DNA of 51,921 nt from Hyphomicrobiales bacterium. GTDB lineage: Bacteria > Pseudomonadota > Alphaproteobacteria > Rhizobiales > Rhizobiaceae. Under the pieces are notes generated by a model. It ran no database searches. It saw only the letters and a program-made list of their open reading frames with translations, and was not told the origin of the DNA. The position numbers were made by a program, and so were the translations under genes. The stretch spans positions 1 through 51,921 of the forward strand of contig UBNQ01000051.1 in NCBI GenBank assembly GCA_900466875.1. The letters are read 5' to 3'. Below, piece by piece: positions 1 through 8,194 of this stretch (its first letter is position 1; the number at the start of each line of letters is the position of its first letter).

Positions 1-282
1 CATCCTGGCCCGGGCCCGCACCCTCCCGGCCCACCTCCGCCACTCCCTCGTCCGCTACCACCGCCGCCTCCCGGTCCCTATTGGCCCGGTTACTGGGGCC
101 CGGCCGCGGTCTGGGGCGCCGCAACGGCCGTCGCCATCGGCACCGCGATTGTAACACTTCCGCCGGAATGCACGACCGTCATCGTCGGTGGAATTTCCTA
201 CCGGGATTGCGGCGGTCGCTGGTTCGAGCCTCGCTACGATGGACATACGGTTGTTTATGTCGCGGTCGCAGATCCTCGGTAA
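1..282 (+). CDS. C-terminal part of a proline-rich, probably membrane-associated protein
   Basis: An open frame runs in from the left edge and ends at TAA 280-282, giving 93 visible residues; the true start lies outside the window. The first 35 residues are very rich in Pro and Gly, with a WPGYWGP segment. A hydrophobic stretch (AAVWGAATAVAIGTAIV) follows, then a small domain around VIVGGISYRDCGGRWFEPRY. This layout resembles short exported rhizobial proteins with a Pro-rich arm and a terminal VIVxGxxYxxC domain (DUF6515-like); that likeness is from memory and is weak. No function can be given. It is convergent with the minus-strand cluster to its right. Confidence 0.55.
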   Translation, partial: HPGPGPHPPGPPPPLPRPLPPPPPGPYWPGYWGPAAVWGAATAVAIGTAIVTLPPECTTVIVGGISYRDCGGRWFEPRYDGHTVVYVAVADPR

Positions 283-348
283 AGACATGGAATCGAAGTG
301 AGATGGGCACAGTTTGCTTTGGATAGATCCCGTGCCCATTAGAGGCGA

Positions 349-536
349 CATGCCATATTGTCTGATGTGGTCTTCTGCAGCTAAGACGCGGCGGCGCATC
401 TGCGTTTTCCGTTTAAGACGGCTCGTTTGCGCCCTTTCCCGCAGAATAAGCCGCGCGGTTGCATGGTCGCAACGGCGGTCTTTCAGCACGCCGAAGAAAA
501 TGCATCCGTCGCTCGAATAAGTTGCTCGGCGTCCTC
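349..536 (-). pseudogene. Frameshifted remnant of a small basic protein
   Basis: On the minus strand a protein-like frame (EDAEQLIRATDAF) starts at the stop of the idonate dehydrogenase gene and hits a stop after about 17 codons. An adjacent frame continues smoothly with LKDRRCDHATARLILRERAQ and a further basic, helix-like stretch to about position 349. The two join at a run of four T (497-500 on the plus strand); one extra T would fuse them. I read this as a decayed or mis-sequenced small gene. Beyond 349 the frame runs antisense through the proline-rich gene and loses coding character. The rest of the 283-534 gap holds nothing I can identify. Confidence 0.3.
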
Positions 537-1566
537 AAAACGCGAGCTGTACCTTCATCGACCTGCTTCTGTCGCCTGCGGTTTCGAATGCCTTTACCGC
601 TTCTTCAAGCGGGAAGGTGCCGGTGAGAAGCGGCTTGAGATCGACACGACGCTTGCTGATAAAGTCCACGGCCAGTCCGAATTCCTCATGGAACCGGAAT
701 GTGCCCTTCATCTCGATCTCCTTTGCGACCACCAGGTTCTGCGGAATGGAGACATCACCACCAAGCCCGAGCTGCACGACTGTCGAGCGCGGACGCAGAA
801 CCTCGAGGCCTGAACGCACGGCCCGCTCGTTCCCCGACGCCTCGAACTGGACGTCAAAATACCCCTTGCCCACCGAATAGGCAGAGAGTTCCTCCGGCTT
901 GTCGGCAACGTTGATCACCCGGTCCGCACCAATCTCAAGCGCCTTTTGCAGAACCGCATCCATCACGTCGGTGGCGACGATCTCGCGTGCACCATGAGCG
1001 CGGGCAGCAATGATCGTCAGCGCACCGATCGGGCCGCAGCCGGTGACCAGAACACGCTTGTCGGTCAAGGCACCGGCGCGGTTGACGCCGTGCAGCGTAA
1101 CCGCGAACGGTTCCGCCATCGCAGCCTCATTGATCGAAACGCCATCGGCCACCTTGTGGCATTGCCAGGCCTCGGCCACCAGTCGCTGGCGGAACGCACC
1201 CTGAATATGGGGCATCGGCATGGCCGAGCCGTAAAAGCGCATGTTCAGGCAATGGTTCTGCTGGCCCTTCAGGCAGTATTCGCAATGGCTGCAGGGGCGG
1301 CTCGGAGAGACCGCCACCCGGTCGCCGACTGCAAGGCCGGAGACACCTGCACCCAGCGCCTTGATCGTGCCGGCGACCTCGTGGCCGAGGATCATCGGCT
1401 CGCGAACGCGCACGGTGCCGAAACCGCCGTGATTGTAATAATGCAGGTCAGAGCCGCAGATGCCACCGGCCTCGATGGCGACCTCCACCTGTCCCGTGGA
1501 GAGAGCGTCGACTTCCCGCTCCTCAACCCGAAGATCCTTAGCTGAATGAATGACGACGGCTTTCAT
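535..1566 (-). CDS. idnD: L-idonate 5-dehydrogenase, zinc-dependent
   Basis: A 343-residue medium-chain alcohol dehydrogenase, normal length. Catalytic zinc ligands are visible at Cys37 (GGICGSDLHYYNHGG) and His62-Glu63; the structural zinc site is CSHCEYCLKGQQNHC (Cys92, 95, 98, 106). The NAD(P)-binding loop is VTGCGPIGAL. It should oxidise L-idonate at C5 to 5-ketogluconate in the cytoplasm. The gluconate 5-dehydrogenase two genes upstream interconverts 5-ketogluconate and gluconate, which supports the idonate assignment over other polyol dehydrogenases. It is the last gene of the minus-strand unit, 11 bases after the 2-hydroxyacid dehydrogenase. The start has a GGAGG-type site just upstream. 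Confidence 0.82.
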   Translation of the reverse strand: MKAVVIHSAKDLRVEEREVDALSTGQVEVAIEAGGICGSDLHYYNHGGFGTVRVREPMILGHEVAGTIKALGAGVSGLAVGDRVAVSPSRPCSHCEYCLKGQQNHCLNMRFYGSAMPMPHIQGAFRQRLVAEAWQCHKVADGVSINEAAMAEPFAVTLHGVNRAGALTDKRVLVTGCGPIGALTIIAARAHGAREIVATDVMDAVLQKALEIGADRVINVADKPEELSAYSVGKGYFDVQFEASGNERAVRSGLEVLRPRSTVVQLGLGGDVSIPQNLVVAKEIEMKGTFRFHEEFGLAVDFISKRRVDLKPLLTGTFPLEEAVKAFETAGDRSRSMKVQLAF

Positions 1567-1577
1567 ATCGTTCCTCC

Positions 1578-2525
1578 TTACAATACGGGCGTTGGCAGGG
1601 CTGCGCCTGCAAAATGGGCGGCGAGATTATCGCGCACCAGCTTGCCCATCGCCTTGCGAGTTTCAATCGTGCCGGACGCGTGATGCGGCTGCACGAGCAC
1701 ATTGTCGAGTTTCAGGAAGCGCGGGTTAAGCTTTGGCTCTCCTTCGAAGACATCAAGCGCGGCAGAGCCTAGAGCTCCGCCTTCCAGCGCCGCCAGAAGA
1801 GCTTCCTCATCGATATTGGAAGCGCGCGAAATGTTGATCAACATGCCTTCCGGCCCAAGCGCCTCGATGACATCCTTCGAGACGATATGTCTTGTGGCGG
1901 CAGAAGCAGCGAGCGTCACGAACAGGAAATCCGAATGCCGTGCAAGCTCGACCGGATCGGCGATGAAGGTCATGCCCTCGGCATAGGATTTGGCGCTGAC
2001 ATCGCTATAGGCGATGTCCATGTCGAACCCTTTCAAGCGCTTGGCCACCTCGAAGCCGATACGACCGAGGCCGAGCACGCCGGCTTTGCGGCCCCAGATC
2101 CGACGCTTCAGCGGATAGAGCCCCTTGGATTCCCAGCTGCCGTCCCTCACCCAGGTTTCCGCGCCGATCATGCCGCGCGACTGCACGAGCATCATGCCGA
2201 TGCCGAGATCGGCGACGTCGTTGGTCAGCACGTCGGGCGTGTTGGTGACGCGGATGCCACGCTCGCGGCAAGCCTGCAGGTCGACCGCATCGTAACCGAC
2301 GCCATAGACCGAGATGACTTCAAGCTTGGGCAGTTTCACGATCAGGTCGTTCGAGGCGCCGAGTTCGCCACGGGTGGCGACAGCGCGGATATTGGGACCA
2401 TGCAGCTTCAGGAACGCGTCACGGTCCTGTGCCTCGTAAAGCTTGCGAACCTCGTATTGCGCCTCGAGTTCGACCAGATCCCATTCCGGGTATGGACCGA
2501 CGAGTAGAATTTCCGGCTTGTTCAC
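1578..2525 (-). CDS. D-isomer-specific 2-hydroxyacid dehydrogenase (copy 1)
   Basis: An NAD(P)-dependent 2-hydroxyacid/2-keto acid oxidoreductase of 315 residues. The Rossmann motif is GVLGLGRIG. The catalytic trio of the family is present: Arg in NISRASNIDEEAL, Glu in DVFEGEP and His in QPHHASGT. I chose the GTG at 2525 because GGAGG lies six bases before it; the frame is open further upstream, and an ATG four codons earlier (2537) has no good ribosome site. It probably reduces a glyoxylate- or hydroxypyruvate-like intermediate, but the substrate cannot be read from sequence. A paralogue lies at 9053-9988. Confidence 0.8.
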   Translation of the reverse strand: MNKPEILLVGPYPEWDLVELEAQYEVRKLYEAQDRDAFLKLHGPNIRAVATRGELGASNDLIVKLPKLEVISVYGVGYDAVDLQACRERGIRVTNTPDVLTNDVADLGIGMMLVQSRGMIGAETWVRDGSWESKGLYPLKRRIWGRKAGVLGLGRIGFEVAKRLKGFDMDIAYSDVSAKSYAEGMTFIADPVELARHSDFLFVTLAASAATRHIVSKDVIEALGPEGMLINISRASNIDEEALLAALEGGALGSAALDVFEGEPKLNPRFLKLDNVLVQPHHASGTIETRKAMGKLVRDNLAAHFAGAALPTPVL

Positions 2526-2609
2526 CGTTTCCTCCATGATCAACTTATTGAATTTCTCTTGCCGTCGCGAAACCAATCGCAGCGGTGCGGGCAAATGGTG
2601 AAACCGGTC

Positions 2610-3377
2610 TCAGAGGGACGTAGTGATGCCGCCGTCGACATAAAGCGTGTGTCCATTTACGAAGGAGGAAGCCTTGCCGGAGAGGAACACCGCGGCACCG
2701 ACAAGTTCGTCGACATTGCCCCAGCGCGCTGCTGGCGTACGTTTTTCCAGCCAGGACGAAAACTCCTCGCTGTCGACCAGCGCCTGGTTGAGCGGCGTCT
2801 TGAAATAACCGGGCGCCAACGCGTTGACCTGCAGGCCGTGTCTGGCCCAATCGGTGCACATGCCGCGCGTCAGGTTTTTGACCGCACCCTTGGTTGCCGT
2901 GTAGGGTGCGATGCCGGGACGCGCCAGTTCGCTCTGCACCGACGCGACATTGATGATCTTGCCACGGCCGCGGCCGATCATGTGTTTTGCAACCGCTTGG
3001 CCCACATAAAACACGCTGGAGACATTGGTCTTCAGCAACTGCTCCCAGCGATCAATTGGAAAGTCTTCAAGCGGCGTGCGAAACTGCATGCCGGCATTGT
3101 TGACGAGGATATCGATGGCCCCGATGCGGCTTTCGATGTCATCGACACCCTTGCGGACGGCTTCCGCATCGGTCACATCGAAATCACAAGCCGAAACCTT
3201 GGCACCGGCTGCGGTCAACTTGTCGACGGCCGCATCGAGCTTGGTCTTGTCGCGGCCATTCAGCACCACTTCGGCGCCATGCGCCGCAAGCCCTTCAGCC
3301 AGGGCAAAACCAATACCCTGTGACGAGCCCGTCACCAGAGCCCGAAGACCTGAAAGATCAAAAAGGGGGAAAGTCAT
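2610..3377 (-). CDS. idnO: SDR oxidoreductase, probable gluconate 5-dehydrogenase
   Basis: A 255-residue classical short-chain dehydrogenase: cofactor loop GSSQGIG near residue 18, NNAG motif, and a Ser-Tyr-Lys centre in VASVQSELARPGIAPYTATK. The C-terminal YVDGG signature is intact. The overall look matches gluconate 5-dehydrogenase (5-ketogluconate reductase), and idnD nearby supplies its substrate. The ATG at 3377 follows GGAG at proper spacing; a longer frame upstream is not needed. It sits between the RraA gene (43 bases upstream) and the 2-hydroxyacid dehydrogenase. SDR substrate calls are always soft; another sugar acid is possible. Confidence 0.72.
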   Translation of the reverse strand: MTFPLFDLSGLRALVTGSSQGIGFALAEGLAAHGAEVVLNGRDKTKLDAAVDKLTAAGAKVSACDFDVTDAEAVRKGVDDIESRIGAIDILVNNAGMQFRTPLEDFPIDRWEQLLKTNVSSVFYVGQAVAKHMIGRGRGKIINVASVQSELARPGIAPYTATKGAVKNLTRGMCTDWARHGLQVNALAPGYFKTPLNQALVDSEEFSSWLEKRTPAARWGNVDELVGAAVFLSGKASSFVNGHTLYVDGGITTSL

Positions 3378-3420
3378 TCTTATCTCCGGGCACAGGTGAA
3401 AGAGCTGGAATGGCGTCCGG

Positions 3421-4095
3421 TCAGATATCGACAATCAGACCCTTGGCTTTCAGGACCGGCTCGAGCTTGCTGACCTCGATGACGGTAGCGCCATTCTTGT
3501 AGGCCTCGATATAACCGGCTTCGGCATCTTCCCGCGCCTGAGAGAGCTTGGCGGCTTCCTGTGCCTCTTCGCGACGCACGACCACCAGACCATCGGCATC
3601 GCCGACGATGATGTCGCCCGGATTGATGATCTCGCCGCCAACGATGATGCTGTCGTTGAGGGTGCCCAGCGTTTCCTTCACCGTGCCCTTGATGCAGGCG
3701 CTGAGCGAGAAGACCGGAAAACCGAGATCGCGAAGCTGCAGCGTGTCGCGCACGCCGGTATCGGTCACAAGGCCACCGATGCCCTTGGCGAGGCAGGCAT
3801 TGGCAAGAACGTCGCCGAACGAGCCGGCCTCTTCATATTCACCTGCCGACACCACGATGATATCGCCCGGCTTGGCATAATTGATCGCCAGCTGCAGCAT
3901 GATGTTGTCGCGCGGCGAGCTTTTGACGGTAAAGGCCGGGCCGCACAGCTTCATGCGATAGTCGACCGGCTTCAGGCGCGAGGACAGGGCACCCTTGCGG
4001 CCCTGTGCTTCATGAATGGTTGCCGGCGAAAACTTTGCGAGCGCTTCGACGTCGGCCTTGCTTGGACGCGTCGCGATATCCTTGATGTGAACCAT
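3421..4095 (-). CDS. RraA-like aldolase/decarboxylase (copy 1)
   Basis: A 224-residue member of the RraA/HMG-aldolase fold. The region GSFGDVLANACLAKGIGG and the VRD pair (Arg116, Asp117), which bind substrate and the divalent metal in HMG/CHA aldolases, are present, as is GDADGLVVV. Family members cleave 4-hydroxy-4-methyl-2-oxoglutarate or decarboxylate oxaloacetate; the name RraA (RNase E inhibitor) is unlikely to describe this catabolic copy. GGGAG precedes the ATG. It lies between the binding protein of an ABC importer and sugar-acid dehydrogenases, so an aldol cleavage in sugar-acid breakdown is the likely role. A paralogue is at 13817-14485. Confidence 0.78.
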   Translation of the reverse strand: MVHIKDIATRPSKADVEALAKFSPATIHEAQGRKGALSSRLKPVDYRMKLCGPAFTVKSSPRDNIMLQLAINYAKPGDIIVVSAGEYEEAGSFGDVLANACLAKGIGGLVTDTGVRDTLQLRDLGFPVFSLSACIKGTVKETLGTLNDSIIVGGEIINPGDIIVGDADGLVVVRREEAQEAAKLSQAREDAEAGYIEAYKNGATVIEVSKLEPVLKAKGLIVDI

Positions 4096-4117
4096 AAAAA
4101 TCTCCCATGACTTCAGG

Positions 4118-4138
4118 ACGGCGGGTCGCGCCCGCCGT
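4118..4138 (-). other. Intercistronic hairpin after the binding-protein gene
   Basis: ACGGCGGG and CCCGCCGT form a perfect 8-bp stem with a 5-base loop, directly 3' of the solute-binding-protein gene and upstream of the RraA ribosome site. No U-run follows, so it is unlikely to be a full terminator. Such hairpins protect upstream binding-protein mRNA from 3' decay in many ABC operons. Confidence 0.55.
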
Positions 4139-4191
4139 TGCAGTTGATTTGAAATGTTGTCTTTGAGGCGATCAGCGCCTGACCGAAAGGA

Positions 4192-5028
4192 TCAGGGGAT
4201 CGGGTCGAACTTCAGCTCGGCGAGCGGAACGACCTTGTCCGTGCGCGTCATCTTGTATTCGGTGTTCGGGCCAAGCCATTTGTCCCAGATGCGGTTGATT
4301 TCGCCATCGGCGTCCAGCTTGCGCAGGACTTCGTTGACCTTTTCCGTCAGCTTCGGATTGTCCTTGGCCATGCCGATGCCGATGGGCTGGAAGAGCATCG
4401 GCTCTTCGATCATCCGCATTTCCTTGCCCTTGGTCTTCGACTCGTTGACGAATTTCGTCATCGTCATCGTGTTGCCGACGATGCCGCGCGCCTTGCCCTG
4501 CTGGACGGCGAGATAGGCCGATGCGGTATCCTGGAACGTCAGCGGCTCGGACTTGTTGAGCTTGACGGACAGTTCCGAGGTGGAACCCTTGCTGGATGCG
4601 ATACGCTGGCCGACATAGTCCGCCTTCTTGTGACCGGCATCATCGACCGGCACAATCAGCATTTCCTTGGCAAGGTAATAGGGGTCGCTGAACTGAATCT
4701 GTTCGGCGCGGCTCTGCGTGTAGGCAAGGTTGGCAACCGACAGGTCGACGCGGCCGAGCTTGACTTCCGGAACGCGGGCTTCAACCGAGACCGGCTTTAC
4801 CTCAGGCTTGACGCCGAGTTCCTTGGCGATCGCGCTGCACAGGTCGACGTCGAAGCCGGCCATTTCGCGAGTCTTCGGATCCGGAGAGGCGAACGGCGGC
4901 ACGTCTGCGAAAGTGGCACACCGCAGTACCTTGTTGGAAAGAATGGTGTCGAGCTGATCCGCATTGGCGACGCCGGCGCTTGCCGATGCGGCAAGCACGG
5001 CAGTGAGTGAGAGGCATTTCCAGTTCAT
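4192..5028 (-). CDS. Polar amino acid-type ABC transporter, periplasmic binding protein
   Basis: A 278-residue family-3 solute-binding protein. A Sec signal peptide covers residues 1-23 (ends SAGVANA, then DQLD). Typical core motifs follow: VLRCATFADVPPFAS, GFDVDLCSAIAKELG and a C-terminal IWDKWLGPN. It captures the ligand in the periplasm for the ATPase and two permeases encoded just upstream in the same operon. Family-3 proteins usually bind amino acids, but every neighbour is a sugar-acid enzyme, so an organic or sugar acid ligand is possible. The start is supported by GGAGAACAGCA just before the ATG. Confidence 0.83.
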   Translation of the reverse strand: MNWKCLSLTAVLAASASAGVANADQLDTILSNKVLRCATFADVPPFASPDPKTREMAGFDVDLCSAIAKELGVKPEVKPVSVEARVPEVKLGRVDLSVANLAYTQSRAEQIQFSDPYYLAKEMLIVPVDDAGHKKADYVGQRIASSKGSTSELSVKLNKSEPLTFQDTASAYLAVQQGKARGIVGNTMTMTKFVNESKTKGKEMRMIEEPMLFQPIGIGMAKDNPKLTEKVNEVLRKLDADGEINRIWDKWLGPNTEYKMTRTDKVVPLAELKFDPIP

Positions 5029-5058
5029 TGCTGTTCTCCTTGGTTTTTTATAATTCCC

Positions 5059-5826
5059 TTAATGCCGCAGGTCTGAGAGGAACCGTTGCGCACGCGGGTG
5101 TTTTGGATTTTTGAAAAACTCGTCCGGCGTCGCCGTCTCGATGATCTCGCCCGCGTCGATGAACCAGATGCGGTCGGCGACTTCGCGCGCGAAGCCCATT
5201 TCGTGGGTGACGCAGAGCATGGTCATGCCTTCAGCCGCGAGGCTCTTCATGACGGCGAGCACTTCCCCAACCATTTCCGGGTCGAGCGCACTGGTCGGCT
5301 CGTCGAAAAGCATCACAGGAGGCTCCATGGCGAGCGCACGGGCAATAGCCACGCGCTGCTGCTGGCCACCGGACAACTGGCCCGGATAGGCCTGTGCCTT
5401 GTCCGCAAGACCGACCCGGTCGAGAAGCTTGAGTGCCTTGTCATAGGCCACGTCCGGTTTCACACCCTTTACCCGAATGGGCGACATGGACACATTGTCG
5501 GCCACGGAGAGATGAGGAAAGAGATTGAAGCTCTGGAAGACGAAACCGACGCGGCTGCGAAGAGCATTCAATTCCTTGGCCCGCATCTGGGCATGGATGT
5601 TGCGGCCATCGAGCGTGATGGAACCGCTGTTGATCTCCTCAAGGCGATTGATCGTGCGAATGAGTGTCGACTTTCCGGAACCGGACGGTCCGCAAATGAC
5701 GACAACCTCGCCGCGTGTCACTTCCGCATCAATATTCTTGAGGACCTGATAATTGCCATAGCTCTTGCAGACCTGAGAAAGCTGGATCGTCTGCGCGCCC
5801 TGAGCGGTCGTGGATGTGTCAGTCAT
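5059..5826 (-). CDS. Polar amino acid-type ABC transporter, ATP-binding protein
   Basis: A 255-residue ABC ATPase of the GlnQ/HisP class. Walker A is GPSGSGKST, the Q-loop lies in VFQSFNLFPHLSV, the signature is LSGGQQQRVAIARAL, Walker B is VMLFDEPTSALDPE and the switch His is in CVTHEMGFA. It powers import through the two permeases encoded upstream, whose last gene overlaps it by four bases (ATGA). The length is normal, with no extra regulatory domain. The ligand is unknown, as noted for the binding protein. Confidence 0.88.
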   Translation of the reverse strand: MTDTSTTAQGAQTIQLSQVCKSYGNYQVLKNIDAEVTRGEVVVICGPSGSGKSTLIRTINRLEEINSGSITLDGRNIHAQMRAKELNALRSRVGFVFQSFNLFPHLSVADNVSMSPIRVKGVKPDVAYDKALKLLDRVGLADKAQAYPGQLSGGQQQRVAIARALAMEPPVMLFDEPTSALDPEMVGEVLAVMKSLAAEGMTMLCVTHEMGFAREVADRIWFIDAGEIIETATPDEFFKNPKHPRAQRFLSDLRH

Positions 5827-6584
5827 AACTGCTCCGTAGCGATTTTGGGTGTAACTGGTGCCGGCGCTGCGGCATTGCCGACACGGACGCCGGCACGTCG
5901 GCGGGCGATACGCCGCTCAAGACGGTTCGCGACATAGGTCAGCGACCAGCAGATGGCGTAGTAGACGATGGCGAGCAACAGGAAGACCTGGAACGGCTGG
6001 GTCAGCAACTGGTTGTTCACCTGATTGGCCGCGAAAGTCAGATCCGGCACGTTGATGACATATCCGAGTGTCGTGTCCTTGATGGTGGAAACGAAGGTCG
6101 AGATGATGCTCGGGATCATGTTGTAGAGCGCCTGCGGCAGGATGACATAACGCATCGCGCCGAAATAGCCGTGGCCCAGAGCTCTTGCCGCATCCATCTG
6201 CCCGGAGCCGAGCGAGACGATGCCGGCACGCACGACCTCGCTCATGAACGCGCCCTGATAGATAACGAGCGTGGTCAGCATGGTGACGAAGCTCGGCACA
6301 TCGGCACCGGTCCAGAGCGGAACGAGAAAGTAGCTCCACAGGATGAGCATCAGCAGCGGAACGCCGCGCGTGAAATACACAACCGCAGTGACCGGCCAGC
6401 GCAGCAGCCGCCATTTGGAAAGACGTGCCAGCGCCATCAGAATGCTGACCGGAAACGCCAGCGCGATACTCAAGGCAGACAGGATAAGCGTATTGGCGAG
6501 ACCGCCGAGCGGACCGTTCGGATACTGCCCGATCAGCAGCAGGAGCCAATAATCCTGAACGATTGCAATCATGTCATGGATCAT
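5823..6584 (-). CDS. Polar amino acid-type ABC transporter, permease 2
   Basis: A 253-residue HisM/GlnP-type inner-membrane permease with about five hydrophobic segments. The EAA loop that docks the ATPase is visible as AARALGHGYFGAMRYVILPQA. It overlaps the ATPase gene and the other permease gene by four bases each, so the three are translationally coupled. It forms the heterodimeric pore with the next protein. The C-terminal tail is basic (RLERRIARRRAG), as expected for a cytoplasmic end. Confidence 0.85.
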   Translation of the reverse strand: MIHDMIAIVQDYWLLLLIGQYPNGPLGGLANTLILSALSIALAFPVSILMALARLSKWRLLRWPVTAVVYFTRGVPLLMLILWSYFLVPLWTGADVPSFVTMLTTLVIYQGAFMSEVVRAGIVSLGSGQMDAARALGHGYFGAMRYVILPQALYNMIPSIISTFVSTIKDTTLGYVINVPDLTFAANQVNNQLLTQPFQVFLLLAIVYYAICWSLTYVANRLERRIARRRAGVRVGNAAAPAPVTPKIATEQL

Positions 6585-7288
6585 GCCCGCGCCCTCCCGA
6601 CAGGATCGGCACGCATCGAGATATAGGCTCCGATGCCCATGATCACCAATGACGCAGCAAGATAGAGGACCGTCGCGATCAGATAGATTTCAAAGGTGCG
6701 GAAGCTGAGATTTTCGACTTCCTTGACTGCATGAGTGAGTTCCGGTGCGCCGATAAGAACACCGAGGCTGCTGTTCTTGAATAGCGACGTGCTGTGATTG
6801 ATGAGCGGCGGCAGCGCATTTCGCACGCCCTGCGGCATAATGACGAAACGCATCGCGGACACATAACTATGCCCAAGCGCCCGCGCCGCCTCCATCTGAC
6901 CCGGACTGATGGAACGGACGCCCGAGCGCAGATCCTCGCTGAAATAAGCGGCCTGACAAAGTCCCAGCCCAATGACTGCAAATATCATTTCCGCATTGTT
7001 GGCGGAAAGCCAGTTGCTGAGCCCGCTCGGCAGAAGCGTGAAAATGCCGAAATACCACAGCATCAGCTGTACGAGCGTCGGAACGTTTCGGTGATAGGAA
7101 ACATATGCCGCGACCAACGGATCGCCGAAACGAAAAGTCGACAGGCGAATGGCAAGAAGGACAATCGCGAGCGACATCGCCAGAAGCCAGGAACCGGCAT
7201 AGATGATGAAGGTCATTTCGATACCGTGCAGCAGCATCGAGATGTATTCCGGATTTGTCAGGATTGCCGAAAGGTCGAAACCACTCAC
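6581..7288 (-). CDS. Polar amino acid-type ABC transporter, permease 1
   Basis: A 235-residue permease of the HisQ/GlnP family. The EAA loop reads AARALGHSYVSAMRFVIMPQG, and about five membrane spans can be seen. It starts inside the stop region of the upstream SDR gene (7285-7288) and ends overlapping the second permease (ATGA), so SDR, permease, permease and ATPase form a tightly coupled run. It pairs with permease 2 in the inner membrane. Confidence 0.85.
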   Translation of the reverse strand: MSGFDLSAILTNPEYISMLLHGIEMTFIIYAGSWLLAMSLAIVLLAIRLSTFRFGDPLVAAYVSYHRNVPTLVQLMLWYFGIFTLLPSGLSNWLSANNAEMIFAVIGLGLCQAAYFSEDLRSGVRSISPGQMEAARALGHSYVSAMRFVIMPQGVRNALPPLINHSTSLFKNSSLGVLIGAPELTHAVKEVENLSFRTFEIYLIATVLYLAASLVIMGIGAYISMRADPVGRARA

Positions 7289-8067
7289 GCCGATGCCCCC
7301 GCAGGACTTCCGGCACGAACATAAGGTGATTGCGGCTTCGTGGTCTGCAGTCCGCCCATCACCTGAAGTGTCGGGGTAATTTCCATATGGCCGATGTTCA
7401 TGGCGACCGGCGAAGCGACGGCAAAGGCGATCGCATCGGCGATATCGGACGCCTGCGGCAACTCGAACCCGTCGATAAAACGTTCGCGGATGGTCGGGTC
7501 GTCACCATGAACGTGGTTGAAGATATCGGTAGCCACACGGCCGGGGCAGATTTCGGTCACCCGCACGCGCTTGCCGTAAAGGTCCAGCCGTAGCTGATTG
7601 GACAACATGGCAACGCCGGCCTTGCTGGCGTGATAGATTGAATTGCCACCGAAATTATAGTTGCCGGCGATCGACGAGATATTGAAGACATGACCGCGGT
7701 CGCGGGACGCCATTCCCGGCACGACGAGGCGGCAGAGATGCAGCACAGCACGCAGATTGACGTCGATCAGCAGATCGATATCGCCTTCGTCGGCATCCAG
7801 AAATTTCTTGGGCCGATCGACACCCGCATTGTTGACGAGGATGTCGAACTCGATTTCGCCGGCAAGCTTTGCCAGGGCCGGACGGTCGGTGACGTCGATC
7901 GCATGCGGGATACATCCGGTGCGCTCCGACAATTGCTGCAACGCATCGGCGCTGCGCGCCAAAGCGTGCACTTCGAGACCTTCGCGGCAGAATCGTTCAA
8001 CGATGGCGGCACCGATGCCAGAGGATGCTCCGGTGACAAGGGCGGTCTTGTAATCTGAGAATGGCAT
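7285..8067 (-). CDS. SDR family oxidoreductase
   Basis: A 260-residue short-chain dehydrogenase: cofactor motif GASSGIG near residue 15, NNAGVD, and the active site in ISSIAGNYNFGGNSIYHASK. It resembles the NADP-dependent YdfG/serine dehydrogenase branch (ARSADALQQL, CPGRVATD), which oxidises hydroxy acids, but the substrate is not certain. It is the first gene of the ABC importer unit and overlaps the first permease by four bases, so it probably acts on the imported compound. The 127 bases upstream (8068-8194) contain an A/T-rich stretch on the minus strand that could carry a promoter; I could not pick convincing -35/-10 boxes. Confidence 0.77.
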   Translation of the reverse strand: MPFSDYKTALVTGASSGIGAAIVERFCREGLEVHALARSADALQQLSERTGCIPHAIDVTDRPALAKLAGEIEFDILVNNAGVDRPKKFLDADEGDIDLLIDVNLRAVLHLCRLVVPGMASRDRGHVFNISSIAGNYNFGGNSIYHASKAGVAMLSNQLRLDLYGKRVRVTEICPGRVATDIFNHVHGDDPTIRERFIDGFELPQASDIADAIAFAVASPVAMNIGHMEITPTLQVMGGLQTTKPQSPYVRAGSPAGASA

Positions 8068-8194
8068 GTCTGTCCCCTGTTGTTTCCCAGACCTTAATGA
8101 AGCTTTTCAAACTTGCCTAAGACCGATTTTTTTTGGATCAATAAGTAAACCATATGACCCTCGACGCCATTGAAAAATCAGTAATAAATGGATT

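Noticed and set aside
55..489. A full-length 144-codon minus-strand gene
   Set aside because: Only its first 45 codons look coding and they continue better into an upstream frame via a one-base shift; the rest is antisense to the proline-rich gene.
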